A stretch of DNA of 64,000 nucleotides, taken from contig NC_045144.1 of the NCBI RefSeq assembly GCF_008831285.2, positions 25,061,716 through 25,125,715 on the forward strand, read 5' to 3'. The position numbers and the translations under genes were made by a program. Source of the DNA: Nymphaea colorata. Taxonomy: Eukaryota > Streptophyta > Magnoliopsida > Nymphaeales > Nymphaeaceae. Shown piece after piece: positions 1 through 10,929 of this stretch. The notes under the pieces are model-generated. The model was not told the origin of the DNA. It ran no database searches and was given only the letters and a program-made list of their open reading frames with translations. Within the stretch, counting starts at the first letter, position 1. The number at the start of each line of letters is the position of its first letter.

Positions 1-290
1 GAAGAAAATGATCGCTGCTGCCATTGGGTCCACAAGAAGCGCAGGACAATCTACGCATGAGCTTTGCTGTGCAAGATGAAGAGGGCATTAAGGGGAGCTA
101 GGGGTAGCCATGGGGTTGCTTAATTGCTTTATTTCTGCACGTTGGCGGGTTGGGGATTTGATGGTAGCAAGCTAGACTATAATCTCATTTTTTGAAGTTC
201 CCATTCTTTTCTATACATTTTCCGTAAATCCATCTTCATTCTTTGAATTCTTTGTAATGATCATTCAATAAAGGTTCCCAACTGTACGTT
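1..290 (+). other. Possible 3' end of a transcription unit
   Basis: The first 60 bases are open in frame 1 and encode about 19 residues (ending RRTIYA) before TGA at 58-60. Downstream is T-rich DNA with a canonical AATAAA at about 267-272 and a T-rich stretch after it, the usual arrangement of a plant 3' UTR and polyadenylation site. I do not recognise the peptide. This could equally be non-coding DNA with a chance AATAAA. The gene body, if any, lies before the window. Confidence 0.25.
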
Positions 291-299
291 GTTTATTAA

Positions 300-3200
300 T
301 AACCACTCATATCAACATCCCTTTCGCTACTGTTTCTGCATGATCTGCAATTCTTCCACTCCAACACTTGCAACAGAGGTTAACGATTTACTGTCATTTG
401 AAAGATGCTTTCTCCCTAACGTAGGCTCTAATACGACACTAAATAAGCCAAAAGCCTGAAAGTAACAATATGGCAAACTACATCAGTGGAGATAGCACAT
501 ACTTTCCCTATTCAAATTATCTCCAGAAAATTTTCTGACTGCAACAGGATTTTAATCGCAGCTCTGCCCAGTCGCAGCAATCATCTTTGACAAAAGATCT
601 TCTCTGTGTCACCACCAATAATCTTCCATTCAGCTCAACCTAAACAATTCCATGGTATGTGTTATAGATACGGTCATCTTAATTGAATACTTTATCAGAT
701 TGTGGTTCTTTATACCCCTTAACCGGCTGCTTTTAAAGCATGCTTACAGTATTGACAATATTGTCAAAAATTTAGACCCTGAAGCTACTTCACAAGGGTA
801 AGTTGGAGGGTGAATGAGTTGATCATATGAAACATTTCCTTCATCTGGATAAATCTGAACCTTTCACATTTTCAAAGCTGTTGTATATAGGTTTGGAGAT
901 GTACTGTTGAATAACATGCATGGACTGTTAAACAACATGCAATTTGTAACGGGTAGATTAACATCAGGTTTCATTTATTAGTGGAGCTCTGCCCAGTGGA
1001 GAATTTGATTGATTTCAATATTTCATATATCTTCAGAAGTCTACAAGTCTAGAGAGTTGCATTTTACTTAGTTCTAGATGGCATGGGACAGCCATATCTC
1101 TTGATTTGCATCAAAATGTTGCCTTTTTCTTGAATCATTTTCTACGCTCGAAACAAATTTATGGACACAAGAGTTTGATGGTTGTCTCAAACTGCCAGGT
1201 TTCTTCACGTACTGTTAAATAATGTTGTGGATATGCTTGTCTTCCTGTTTGCAATTGGTAGGTGAACGTTGACATTTCATGTATCAGTTGAACTCTGAAA
1301 GCCAAGAGAAGTTCATTGATTTCATATCTGTGGAACTCTTCAAGTCTGAAGAATTGAATTTCCCTTATTTCTTGATGGCATTGGACAGTTGTATCTTTTC
1401 ATTTCAATTAAATAATGTCTCTTGAATCATTTTCTTTGCTTAGGACAGCGAGAGTTTGATGGTTATCTCAAATTGGCAGGTTTTTGAAATGATATTAGTA
1501 TCATTTCATCTTAAGCTTGATTGCATGTGCTTGTCCAATTCCGAAGGCATGTCAGTACTCGTCAATCACAAGTCTATCTCTATTGTATTGCGGTACTATA
1601 CCACGGTGCATGATACTTATTAGTAAGCTTTGCATATCTTGCCATGGACATTCAAGCATGTTCTCAAGTTGGCCCTGTTGCAACAGTGACGACACCAAAT
1701 GATTTGAAAGTAACTGTCAAAATGGGACCTTATCTGATAAGATGAAGCGGATTTGGAGGAACTTCTTGGACTATTCCTTTGTTCACTCATCTAATTCTAG
1801 CTTCAATAAATTCTCTTCGTTGCAAGAATGATTGGTAGTCATTCTTTCCTAGCAAATTCATGTTAAATTTCTTGTTTTCCTGTATGTACTTTGTTCTGGA
1901 AAGTGTTTTGTTACAAGAAAAATTCGGTGTAGTTAAGTTGACAAAGTCTTGGTCTAAGGTTGCTCACATGAGTGATCCTCATCTGTTACTGATGACTTGT
2001 AAAGCTTGACAGGTCTAGCAGCAAATGTTAAAGCCTAACTAGCAATCTACATGGATCCGATTCAGTTAGGTTTGGTCCTTTTAAAAGGTGGGTACTATCT
2101 CTGATGAGATTCACAGCTGCATGAAAATGGCAGTTTCAAATCTTTACTACAGTATGTAGCTTGAGAGCACAAGCAGGTCACTACTCATTACTTGCTATTT
2201 ATCTTGCTTTTTCCAATTTTTATCTGTCCAAGCTTAAAAATTTTCTAATTGTTGTCATCATCTTTTGGTTTGCTTGAAAAACTAGGCTGCCCTGTTTCAA
2301 TGAGGAGGTGACTGGTGGAAGCTGCTCTCAGTTGCTTTTTATGCCAATGGAATTTGCTTATTATGGCTGAGGATGGTATAAAGGTAGCCCCCCAACAACA
2401 TCCCAGAAAGGAGGGGATGAGGCCAAAGTTTGTATCTTTTATGGAAATTCAATCAGATCAGCCAGATTCTTGATTCGTGGATTCACCAAAATCAGTTATA
2501 CATGAATTGGTAATCCTTTTATAAGAAAAAAGGAAGAATAATATATACAACATGCATGATACCTTTGAAATCTAACAGTAATAGCTAATATATTCAAAAA
2601 ATGACACTCTAGATATTGCCACTCAGATATAAAAACATGAATCTAGTTCAAAAATTGATACGCTATGAAGTGTGAACTATTGATTCTCCCCAAAGAATTG
2701 TTTTAATTTCTTTGAAAATTTTCGACTCATCATAGGAGAAAACATTTTTCAGCGTGAATTTAAGTCAGTTCATATAAGCTTATAGAACAATCAGCATTAG
2801 GATTAAGTTATAGTTATGCACTCTGCTTTCGTTAAATAGAACTCATAACATTAAGCTTAGGCTTGATAGTGGTTTATACTCACACTATCTTTGTGGTGCT
2901 TTGTCTCTCTCAGTGTGAATATGGGGAGGAAGGAACAGATGAATTTGCTGCAAGTAATGTACTCCAACAACAGTACTGCTACTAATGAGTCGTGACTGCC
3001 CGCAAGAGAGAGAGCAGAGCAGAGACAAGGGCGCAAGCCCCTGTCTGGCCCCTGCCCTTGCACTTGCTTCATATGCTGATAAAATAGACCTAGAGGAGCA
3101 GAATTTTGATCAAACATATATGGTACATAAAAAAGCTGATTACTAGAGTTGGGGACGTGCATAGATTCAAGAATTATCATTGTTCATGCTTCAGTTGGTG

Positions 3201-4260
3201 AAAAGCACTTGAATTTTGGACCTCATTAGATAGTTTGGAGGAAACTTGTCTTCTGAAGGTTCAGCTAAAAGAACTTCCATCACTTTTCCCAAGCAGTTTG
3301 TCTACAGAGGAATGAGGACCATATCCATGGGTCTCATCAAGAAAAGATTTCAATGAAGAAACTGCCATTGACCTTTTTAAGATAATCACGTAGCTAATTG
3401 CATGTCTACATCATGTTTAGGAATGCTGGCATGCACTTCTTGCGAATGTCCAGTGAACAGTGAACACTTAATCACATATGCATGTCACCAGTCAATCCTT
3501 CTTGCTCTGCTTGTTGGATTCACATAAATTATCTTTTGTGTATCAGGATGCCCTTGGAGAAAAAAAGTGGGTTTTGGTCCCAAATCCTCAATACTAAAGG
3601 TGCTTATGCACTAGGGTTTCATGACTTATTTTCACTAATTGAACAGAGAGAGAGAGAGAGTTTGCCTCCACTTGATTGGAGTGCGCTAGTCTCTAAGATC
3701 TATGGGATGTAGCCAGTAGCTGAGCTAATGGTCCATACCAGCCCATCAAAAATTTCATTACAATGAAGCTGGACTCTTTTCTGGCCATGCCAAATGTGGT
3801 GCATACACTAGACAAGGGTAACTGAGAAAAATTCTGACTTTGTGACTGGCTGTATTTGTCTGCCTCTGTCACTGGCTATAGCTTACCTAACACGGGAATA
3901 ATAACAAGGACAACGGCTGCCAGGACAGACCCTCGAGCAGTGATATAGTCCAATAACTAGCTAAAGTTCCTTGTTGAATGACAAAATACATATGGCCTAT
4001 TTTATTCAAGACGCAATCAAGATTGACAATGAGCAGCCAAACCTCCAAACATAGGAGGAAGATAGATGGCAAGGAGAAGACAGAGAGAGTCCTGAACCTA
4101 GGGACGGCTCATGACCAATGATCATTTGTTTTCACTGAATTGTCTTGTCTGATGTTTGCTGTTTAAATGGTTTGAGTCTGATTTCCAATGTATTAAAGTC
4201 ATGTGAATCTGAACCTTTTGTAGATCCAAATGCAACTGTATTTTACAGACCAGAAGAGAT
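300..4260. other. Non-coding stretch, no gene recognised
   Basis: AT-rich DNA with no reading frame that looks like a known protein on either strand. It has intron-like base composition. A (GA)n tract lies near 3647-3660. A GC-richer patch at about 3000-3070 carries short direct repeats of an agcagag type. An imperfect internal duplication at about 1010-1490 is listed separately. Confidence 0.4.
1010..1490. repeat. Imperfect direct duplication, two units about 290 bp apart
   Basis: The stretch at about 1010-1200 resembles that at about 1305-1490. Both contain, in the same order, a 'ttgatttca' start, 'agtct' motifs, a 'gatggca(t/c)' plus 'gacag' block, 'cttgaatcattttct' and finally 'gagtttgatggtt.tctcaaa.tg.cagg'. 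The similarity is by eye and interrupted by indels. No coding capacity is shared. It looks like an old local duplication. Confidence 0.55.
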
Positions 4261-4267
4261 CAGTTAC

Positions 4268-4438
4268 CTGCCACCTCAATATGTAGAAGCCCTCAGGGAG
4301 GACGTGAAATTCTGACAGCTGCAGACAAGGCAACACATATGGGACCCCCAGAGATATAACGCCCAGAACTCTGTCAGGCTGAAGGATTGCCAAGAGATAA
4401 GCTGGCAGTGCTCCAAAGTCCTTACCAGCAAACAAGGC
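4268..4438 (-). pseudogene. Isolated exon of a soluble epoxide hydrolase (alpha/beta hydrolase)
   Basis: On the minus strand this 171-bp, phase-0 block is open throughout. It encodes the nucleophile-elbow part of plant soluble epoxide hydrolase: GKDFGALPAYLLAILQPDRV, then LGVISLGVPYVLP and LPEGFYILRWQ. In the family the elbow Asp (here the D of GKDFGA) attacks the epoxide, and 'LPEGFY..RWQ' follows the HGxP-type core. The exon is bounded by an AG acceptor (4439-4440) and a GT donor (4266-4267), so it came from genomic DNA rather than from an mRNA. The preceding exon with the oxyanion HGFP motif and the following exon with 'EPGRAEADFGRFD' were not found nearby, so this is a fragment and not a working gene. 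Family identity is secure; its status as a stray exon is inferred from the missing neighbours. Confidence 0.85.
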
Positions 4439-4563
4439 CTGTTGACAAGCAGCCATAGACACTTCTTTGTCCCAGTAATAAATCTAGGATGATGATCCAT
4501 ATTCATGTGGATAAACTTGTACCTAAGAGAGAAAGCAGTACCTCTCTGATATCTTTATGTTAA

Positions 4564-4587
4564 TCTCTCTCTCTCTCTCTCTCTCTT
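4564..4587. repeat. (CT)n microsatellite
   Basis: About 12 CT units, ending in ttt ctg. Confidence 0.9.
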
Positions 4588-4964
4588 TCTGAGGAGAACT
4601 TCTTATGCGTACCAGTTCTATGTTAGTGGCATGATAGTAAAGGGAAGCACCAATAGCAGTACCATAAACGGGGTGAGAATCAAGTCATGGCAAGCTAACA
4701 TGTTAACAAACATGGTAGTTGCTCAGGTTTCAGACGTCATAGGCTCCACAACTTGAACTCATCAATATATGCATCTCATGTTCATTCAGCTTGACAATAC
4801 AACTGCTGGACAGATGGTTTTTACGTATCAGTTATATGCAATGTTTTTTATCTTGAGTTTTTTTTTCCTTTTTTCTCTTCTGCAACTGAATCATGTCCTT
4901 TATGTATCATCACACTTTCTTGAGCAGTTTTCTTCTTTAATGCTTTACTCATGAACTTGTTCAG

Positions 4965-5260
4965 GTTATGTGTGATACATACACTTCCCAAGGGGACCCA
5001 ATTCCAACAAACATGAGATACAATGCTGCAAAAAATTTTAGCCATCCTGATGTAGTGAAAGAAGAGCAGTTTTCTCTCTCTTGGCCATTGTGATCTTAAT
5101 CAGAGACAGAGTTGACAATGGAAGCCTGGTGCATTATACTATATTATCATGAGCAATCTTTTCTTTTCTGCAGAAGCATGAACTGAACAAGGTGCAAAAA
5201 AACTGGTATGGTATTGAGCAGGAGTACACCCTTCTTCAGAAAGACGTTCACTGCAGTTAG
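4965..5260 (+). pseudogene. Glutamine synthetase fragment (two exon pieces)
   Basis: Bases 4965-5069 translate to [20 protein letters not shown], then [15 protein letters not shown]. Bases 5204-5251 translate to WYGIEQEYTLLQKDVH. Both are highly characteristic of eukaryotic glutamine synthetase (EC 6.3.1.2), the ATP-dependent enzyme joining ammonia to glutamate. E and E of IEQEYTLL belong to the family's metal/glutamate site region. The first piece follows a good acceptor (TTGTTCAG just before 4965). In intact plant genes the two blocks are consecutive. Here the normal EEPW junction is disrupted by about 130 bp of non-coding DNA, and the second piece runs into TAG at 5258-5260 right after KDVHCS. 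The N-terminal beta-grasp domain and the rest of the catalytic domain were not found. It is a captured or decayed genomic fragment, not a functional gene. Confidence 0.87.
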
Positions 5261-5494
5261 CAGCTGTTGCAGCATTATGTGTGGATGATTGCACTACTTA
5301 ATCTCTGCCGCAAGCGTTCGCTACCACTTATCCAGACAATTTTTCTCTTGCCAACAACCACATGTACATTCTCACAGAGAGATATTGAACAGGTTCTTCT
5401 CAGAATCTGTGGTGAGGATCTTGTGTAGCTGCCATGAAAGCGTTAAGGGGATGTGCATACGTCGATGAAGAATGTTCTTTATAGAACCCATCTG

Positions 5495-5754
5495 ATGGTA
5501 ATGTGTACCGATATCTGGACCTTGATCATAGAGGATACCCTTGACGACGTGGTCGCAATGCTCACAGCAGTCTGATATACAAACTGATCCTCCCCCTCCA
5601 TTGCACTCAGTCTCATGCACCTGAACACAACAGGAGTGCTGACCTTTGCAGGCACACTCCCTTCATGTAGGCAAAGTACATAGAGAGGAAGTCCTTTGAG
5701 CACTCCGCTTCTACAGTTTGTCTTGATTGTGATTCTGCAAGCAAAAGCTGCCAT
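5495..5754 (-). pseudogene. SHI/STYLISH (SRS, LRP1-like) transcription factor fragment, frameshifted
   Basis: Reading the minus strand from 5754, residues corresponding to 5661-5557 read VPAKVSTPVVFRCMRLSAME then GEDQFVYQTAVSI. After a one-base frame shift near 5556 the protein continues as HVVKGILYDQGPDIGTHYHQ to 5495. Together these match the conserved C-terminal IGGH/IXXV region of SHI-related sequence proteins, typically 'FPAEVSS..VFRCVRVSS...Y.TAVNIGGHVFKGILYDQGP', which mediates dimerisation. These plant regulators control auxin biosynthesis and gynoecium, stamen and root development. The family's other hallmark, the CCCH-rich RING-like zinc finger, is not visible upstream. The GGH of IGGH is destroyed at the frameshift. 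It is therefore a pseudogene fragment lying head-on to the glutamine synthetase pieces about 250 bp away. Confidence 0.8.
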
Positions 5755-6169
5755 ACTGATGGATTATACAGAAAATAAAGCAAGAAAAGAAAAAAAATAA
5801 ATAAAGATATTGATGTACACATGATAGTATATAAAAATTCAGTTTTAACGACATTGATTTTTCATTTTAAGTCATTTTATCGATGTATTAATTGTGTAAT
5901 TAATCATGATATTTTACTTTTAAAGACTTGTTTTTGTCTATAATTTTAATTTTAGTTGGTCGGCCTGAGTTGTGAGCTGAGGTATCCTATATCCAACATC
6001 CATATTTGTGAAAGTCAATGCATAATAATTATACAGTTTAGATTGGGGTTGTATGTTGAAAACTTGACTTTAGCTCAGATCAAGGCAAATCGTTTTCCCA
6101 TTTGCATTCTAATTCGGATATATAAACATCCATTAAATTGAATATATGAACATCCAATAAACCAGATAT

Positions 6170-6340
6170 GGTAAAGACGCAGACGAAGCCAATACTTCTT
6201 GCCTTTCTCTCCCCCACTAAGGAAGACAACGTTCTCCCCTCCCACAAGAAATGGGGAACCAGGCTAGGGTTCGAACCTGGCCCCTCCAACTTCTCACGCC
6301 CTTTCACTCACTCCATTAGCCATCCAGCCCGTGACATTGA
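6170..6340 (-). mobile_element. tRNA-derived SINE remnant
   Basis: On the minus strand an A-box-like TGGCTAATGG (6322-6313) is followed about 45 nt later by a perfect B-box core GGTTCGAACCC (6277-6267). That is the split RNA polymerase III promoter of tRNA genes. The surrounding sequence does not fold as a tRNA and continues about 100 bp further, as expected of a tRNA-derived SINE. I could not fix the ends or a target duplication. Confidence 0.5.
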
Positions 6341-7155
6341 TGAGTAGAAAAGTAAAACGCTCCTGAACTCATCATAAGCTATTAGAGCATGTGCTACACC
6401 TATATGGAAATCATTTGTGTATATGTGTGGGGGGTAAATATAAGACCACTTAGGTAAGAGACAAAAACCATACCCACTTGAATTACTGTTTTTGAACATG
6501 TTAGTGAATCACTTCCTATAACAATTCCTTTCCGCAGGCACCCCTATCTGGTTTGTACAAAAGGTCAATAAAAAGGAATGAAATTGCCTAAATTCCTTCT
6601 ACGTCTTTCAGCTTTTGTGTCTCATAAGTCAACTATTCAGTTGAACTTAAAAGAACCAAACAAAAAGTTGTCTAGACAATGGGAAGTATGGAGTCCTGCT
6701 AGTCTGACACGACCACCAGCATCAAGAATTTCACTTTTAATAAGCTTTCACCTTCAACTTCAGGAAGTGTGTGTGATTGAATAGCTGAGTGCAGAAGATG
6801 GATTGAATAGCACAGTGCAGAAGAAGAGTTTAATAAACTATGAGAGGTTTAATATGTTACTAAATCTACACATACCATCCCATTCATATGAATGCACCTC
6901 AATACTAAGTGATCATGTTACAGCCAGAAGAATGATTCTGCAAGTATCTCATGCAAGCAAAAACTACTGCATCCGATTTAGATGTACGAGTGTCAACATA
7001 TAGTTCATGCAAACATCTAATTCTCTGTTGCATTACTGGAAAGAAATGGAATGCTGCATTCTACTTGTACTCATGGAGCTTCCACCCTTTTTAATTCCCA
7101 CTTATGCCTGGTTAGTCTGTGAAGTAGCCTACCTTTACGAGTGAGCCATCCCCTC

Positions 7156-7254
7156 ATGATGGCAGTGAAGCACTTTGTGTTTATTAAGTTCAAAGATGGA
7201 ACATCAGTAGAGGAGATCATCAAGAAAAGGGAGGGAAATGACTTCGGAGTTTGA
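7156..7254 (+). pseudogene. Short fragment of a stress-response A/B-barrel (Dabb) protein
   Basis: An open stretch of 32 codons starting at ATG 7156 reads MMAVKHFVFIKFKDGTSVEE then IIKK, and soon meets TGA (7252-7254). The pattern 'VKH.V..KFKDG.S.E.I..' is the first beta strand and start of the first helix of Dabb-domain proteins (HS1/SP1-like small stress proteins of about 100 residues). Only the first third is present, then the match ends at REGNDFGV. The assignment rests on a short block, so I hold it at moderate confidence. An alternative is a chance small ORF. Confidence 0.5.
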
Positions 7255-7259
7255 CAAAG

Positions 7260-8407
7260 TAAAATCTTTTGAAATGGACTGCTCTAATGATATAATCGAA
7301 AGTCTATATTTCGTCTCAGTTTCCACGATGCACTGATCACGTTGCTTCCATCTATTTCATTTCTTTGTGTTTCTTTTCCTAATTATTATTATTATTGTTT
7401 TTCTATCTGCTATCCATGGGCTGCGATATACATGGCTGAACTTTTTGAAAAAAAAAAATGAAATAATCATGATAATTAAGAATTCCAGGATTTCTTTGTC
7501 CAAAACAAAATTTTCAAAGAATTCTCGAGTAGAAAACGGAATAAACCTGTTGCTTTCAACAGTAACAAGAATCGGTCAACAGACAGTCAGAGCTGGCCTT
7601 TCCTCTTGCAGAGAACATGGATGCTGTCATTTGATTTAATGTGTTTGACAAAAACTACAAATAATGTATTTATTGAAAAACTAGAGCAGGATACAGATAT
7701 AAGACAATCAAGCTACTTTCCCATAGCTACTTTCTAACATCAGTCATCTAATCTGGATGGGAAGACCAAACATTTAGTCAGTGATATCACGCTCCAACAG
7801 GAATAGGAAAAGAAAGCAAAAGGTGAACTAATCTAAAGGTAGAAATTGAAAATAAAGAAGTATTTAATACTATATTCAAACAAAATCTAGATATACAAGG
7901 AAAGAGTCATACCCAGTACATGGTGGAGCAATGTTGTTCCAGAAGCATCTTCCATTACCATGATGTTTGTATATCATTCGGAAATATACAAATTAGCATT
8001 AAAATAATGAACTCAAATATAAACAGACATCATATATCCTCAAGAGAGCATTTTTAGAGTACCTCTGTGTGTGTTTGTGAGAGCATAAGAAAACCATTAA
8101 AACAGCATAAGGACATGCTGAAGAAATGCCACCTCTGGTTAGAGCCACCGTTGCCTTTATTTATATATATGTATATATATATATATACAAGAAAGGAAGT
8201 TAGTTCAAACTAATGGAAATAAAAAACAGAGGCAATAAAGGAATCAAAACATCAAGTGCTTAAGAGGTTGCAACAAGAGTAAGAAATTGCAACAAAATAA
8301 ATTTCATATCAATGTTTGAATTTTCATGATTACAAAGATTAATAAAGAAAAGTGCACAAAGACAATGGCAATTTGTGGAGGAGCACGTCATATTTCATAC
8401 GTGTTCA
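7260..8407. other. Non-coding stretch
   Basis: AT-rich DNA with no recognisable protein. It contains a TA-rich microsatellite at about 8159-8187. Confidence 0.5.
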
Positions 8408-10438
8408 AGTTTACATCCCCAATATTTATTTTGGTCTTTGGAGTGCTTCAAGAGAATTTTATTTTTTTGAAATGAGAGAGAAAGGAACTCACCCGTCAGT
8501 ATAAAGATTGATTGTTTCCAGTGCCTTTACCAGGAGTAACCAATCAAAGAGCGATGCTTATTGTTGATATATTTTGTTTTTGTTTAAGCATCTTTTCATT
8601 CTAAATGTAGTGTGGGGTTTGAAAAAATGTTGAAGATCTGATGTTTTAATTTTTTTGAAAAAGTTTTCTAAAAGCATTTGAGAGCATAAACCATAATTTG
8701 AAAACCTTTAAAGAACATGTTTTTTAAAATTAATTTAGTGTTCTTTTAAGAATTTAAGTAGATTTGAGATTTTGCTCTAATTCAGTTACTACCTAATTAG
8801 AGCTCTATAGCACCTTTCTTAAGCTTTTTTAAATATGTGCTTGTGATCATTTATAATTTTCACAAGTGAATGTAAATGCATTGATGCATTAACCCTACAT
8901 GATTGAGGACAAACCATTCATTTCCACCATTACATTCATATAAAAATCACATACATCTATGTTTTCTATTTTTTATATAATTGTCATAAATGTTTTTTTA
9001 TAAAGACAGAAAAATCTTTGAAAATGGAATAGGGTTGAAGACCATCAAGCATGATTCTAATTTTGGGTCAATACGGTTTTGTGAAGTCGATGAATGAAAA
9101 GTTAAAATCTTAGATCTTGAGGAAAGAATATTCGAAAGAACGGAAGGAGAAAAGATTTTAATTCAAGTGGACTAGAGAGAAAGAAAAAGAGAAAGAGAAT
9201 TCAAAAATCACAAAAAGGAAAAGTTTTAAAGCCAAAGAAATACATATGCATATGCGTACTTATATATATATATATATATATATACATACACGTATGTATG
9301 TATGTATGTATACATATATACGTATTGAAAGTTCATGAATGAAAAATATTAACTCGAATGGAGAGAGAGAAGAAGATTTTAGAAAGAGAGGGAGATAGAG
9401 GAATGCATATATATACATACTTATATATATCTATATATATAAATTTGTAAAAAGCAACATTGACTCGAAGGGAGATAAAAGATTATAGTGAGAGAAAGAT
9501 AAGGAGAGATAATCATGTGTATGTGTACGGATATAACATATATATACACATTTATATATATGAAGGTATTTCTCCAAGAGATCTCCTTGTGCTTCCTTGA
9601 AGAGTTGGAACTTGAAGAAGTTTGCTCCCAAAGTTGGACAAGAAGAAGAAGAGAAGAAGAGAGAAATAGAAAGAGAGCTAAGGAAAAATTCTAAATCTTT
9701 AAATGAGAAAACACTGAAGGTTCCCCAAGGGTAGCTCATGCCTAAGAGAGAAGATTGTGGAGGTATTTATAAGCTGCGCATAGTCTGGTGCAGACCAATA
9801 AGGGTCGGATTTTGCCTCCCTAGCCTCCAAGGGGTCCATTCTTAAAATCAAGAAAACATAAAAATCATGTTTTTAAACGTGTTTTTAGTAGAGGTAAAAT
9901 GGTTTTTGTTACAAACGGGACTGACTCCATTTTGAGTGATTCTGGGCTTGTTTAGATCTAGATTGGGTTCAATTAGTCACCAATGTGTTCTAGTGTGTGG
10001 TTTAAGCTCAAAACACATTTTTGGACCAAGAACGAGACATAAAACAAAGAGAAGGTCTGTGCGTGTGCACATGGCGCTCGATAGCATCAAATTTTAGTAT
10101 TTTGATCTCAACTTTTAGATTTGGAGTTTGAAATTCTCGATTTGGATCTAGACTTTGGTTTTGAAGCTAGTTTGGATCCAAGAGTTGGGTTTCGAATTTG
10201 AATTTTGCATCTAATGTTGGATTTTGAATTTGAGTATTGCGTTTGGACTCAGACATGGGTCTTGAGATTCGTTTTAGATTGAATAGTCATGAATTGGACT
10301 TAGGTATGGATATGGAAGTTTGTTTTGGATATATGGTTGGGATTAGGGTTCAAAAATTAGATCCAAATGAAATAATTGAGAATTTTGTTTGTGTGAAAAT
10401 GCAATGCAGTCCTTTTGAAAAAATTTGGGCTGATAACA
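8408..10438 (-). mobile_element. LTR (probable solo) of a long-LTR retrotransposon, copy 1
   Basis: Read on the minus strand, it starts TGTTATCAGCCCAAATTTTT at 10438. This matches the starts of the LTRs at 37516 (TGTAATCACCCC) and 44802 (TGCTAACACCCC). The 'TG..A.CACCCCAAATTTT' type of start is common in plant Ty3/Gypsy LTRs. The inner and 3' parts align with the LTR at 37516-40749, for example 8440-8510 against 40660-40720 and 8745-8820 against 40320-40385. A TATA box lies at 9762-9773. The 3' end is eroded (CA replaced), and the possible target duplication (gttca/gacca) matches only 3 of 5 bases. It carries no gag-pol. It also contains (TA)n and GTAT microsatellites at 9259-9312. Confidence 0.7.
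9762..9773 (-). promoter_or_regulatory. TATA box of LTR copy 1
   Basis: The minus strand reads TTATAAATACC, at the position equivalent to the TATA of the homologous LTR at 37939. Any transcript would run toward lower coordinates. Confidence 0.5.
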
Positions 10439-10929
10439 GACCATCACAGAGCAAGTTAAGTCACCATGAGTACAAGGTTCTTTTCAATTCTTTTGCTAGG
10501 ATCACAATGAGGTCCAGAAAAAGGAACGGGCCCATCAATGCCAACACTAGCTTACATCGTTGAATAGATGACAAAAAAAAAAGAAAACAATAGGAAAAGA
10601 AAGACGCAAAAGGAAGCTTATTTTCTTCTCCTCTTCGTCAACTAAAGTTTTTGAAGCAAAATGGATGAGTTTATTGTATTAGCATTCTCGAACCAGCATT
10701 TTAGCAAGAAAAAAAATGATCGAAATCATCAAAATCCTCCCAGATCTTGCAAACAAGAGATGTGGCAACCTTTGACCTAGAAAAGGCAATCATTTTTTTG
10801 GAAATCTAATGTTGGTGCAATTGACCTCTATCTTTTTTATTTCAACCAAAAGCAATTAAAAGTTTTAGCCCTAGAAGAAATACACACAAGTGATTGGCTG
10901 CTTTGGGAGACAAAAATGAGAAGCGAATT

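Noticed and set aside
6255-6330. Functional tRNA gene
   Set aside because: The A and B boxes are present, but acceptor and anticodon stems cannot be paired; a SINE is the better reading.
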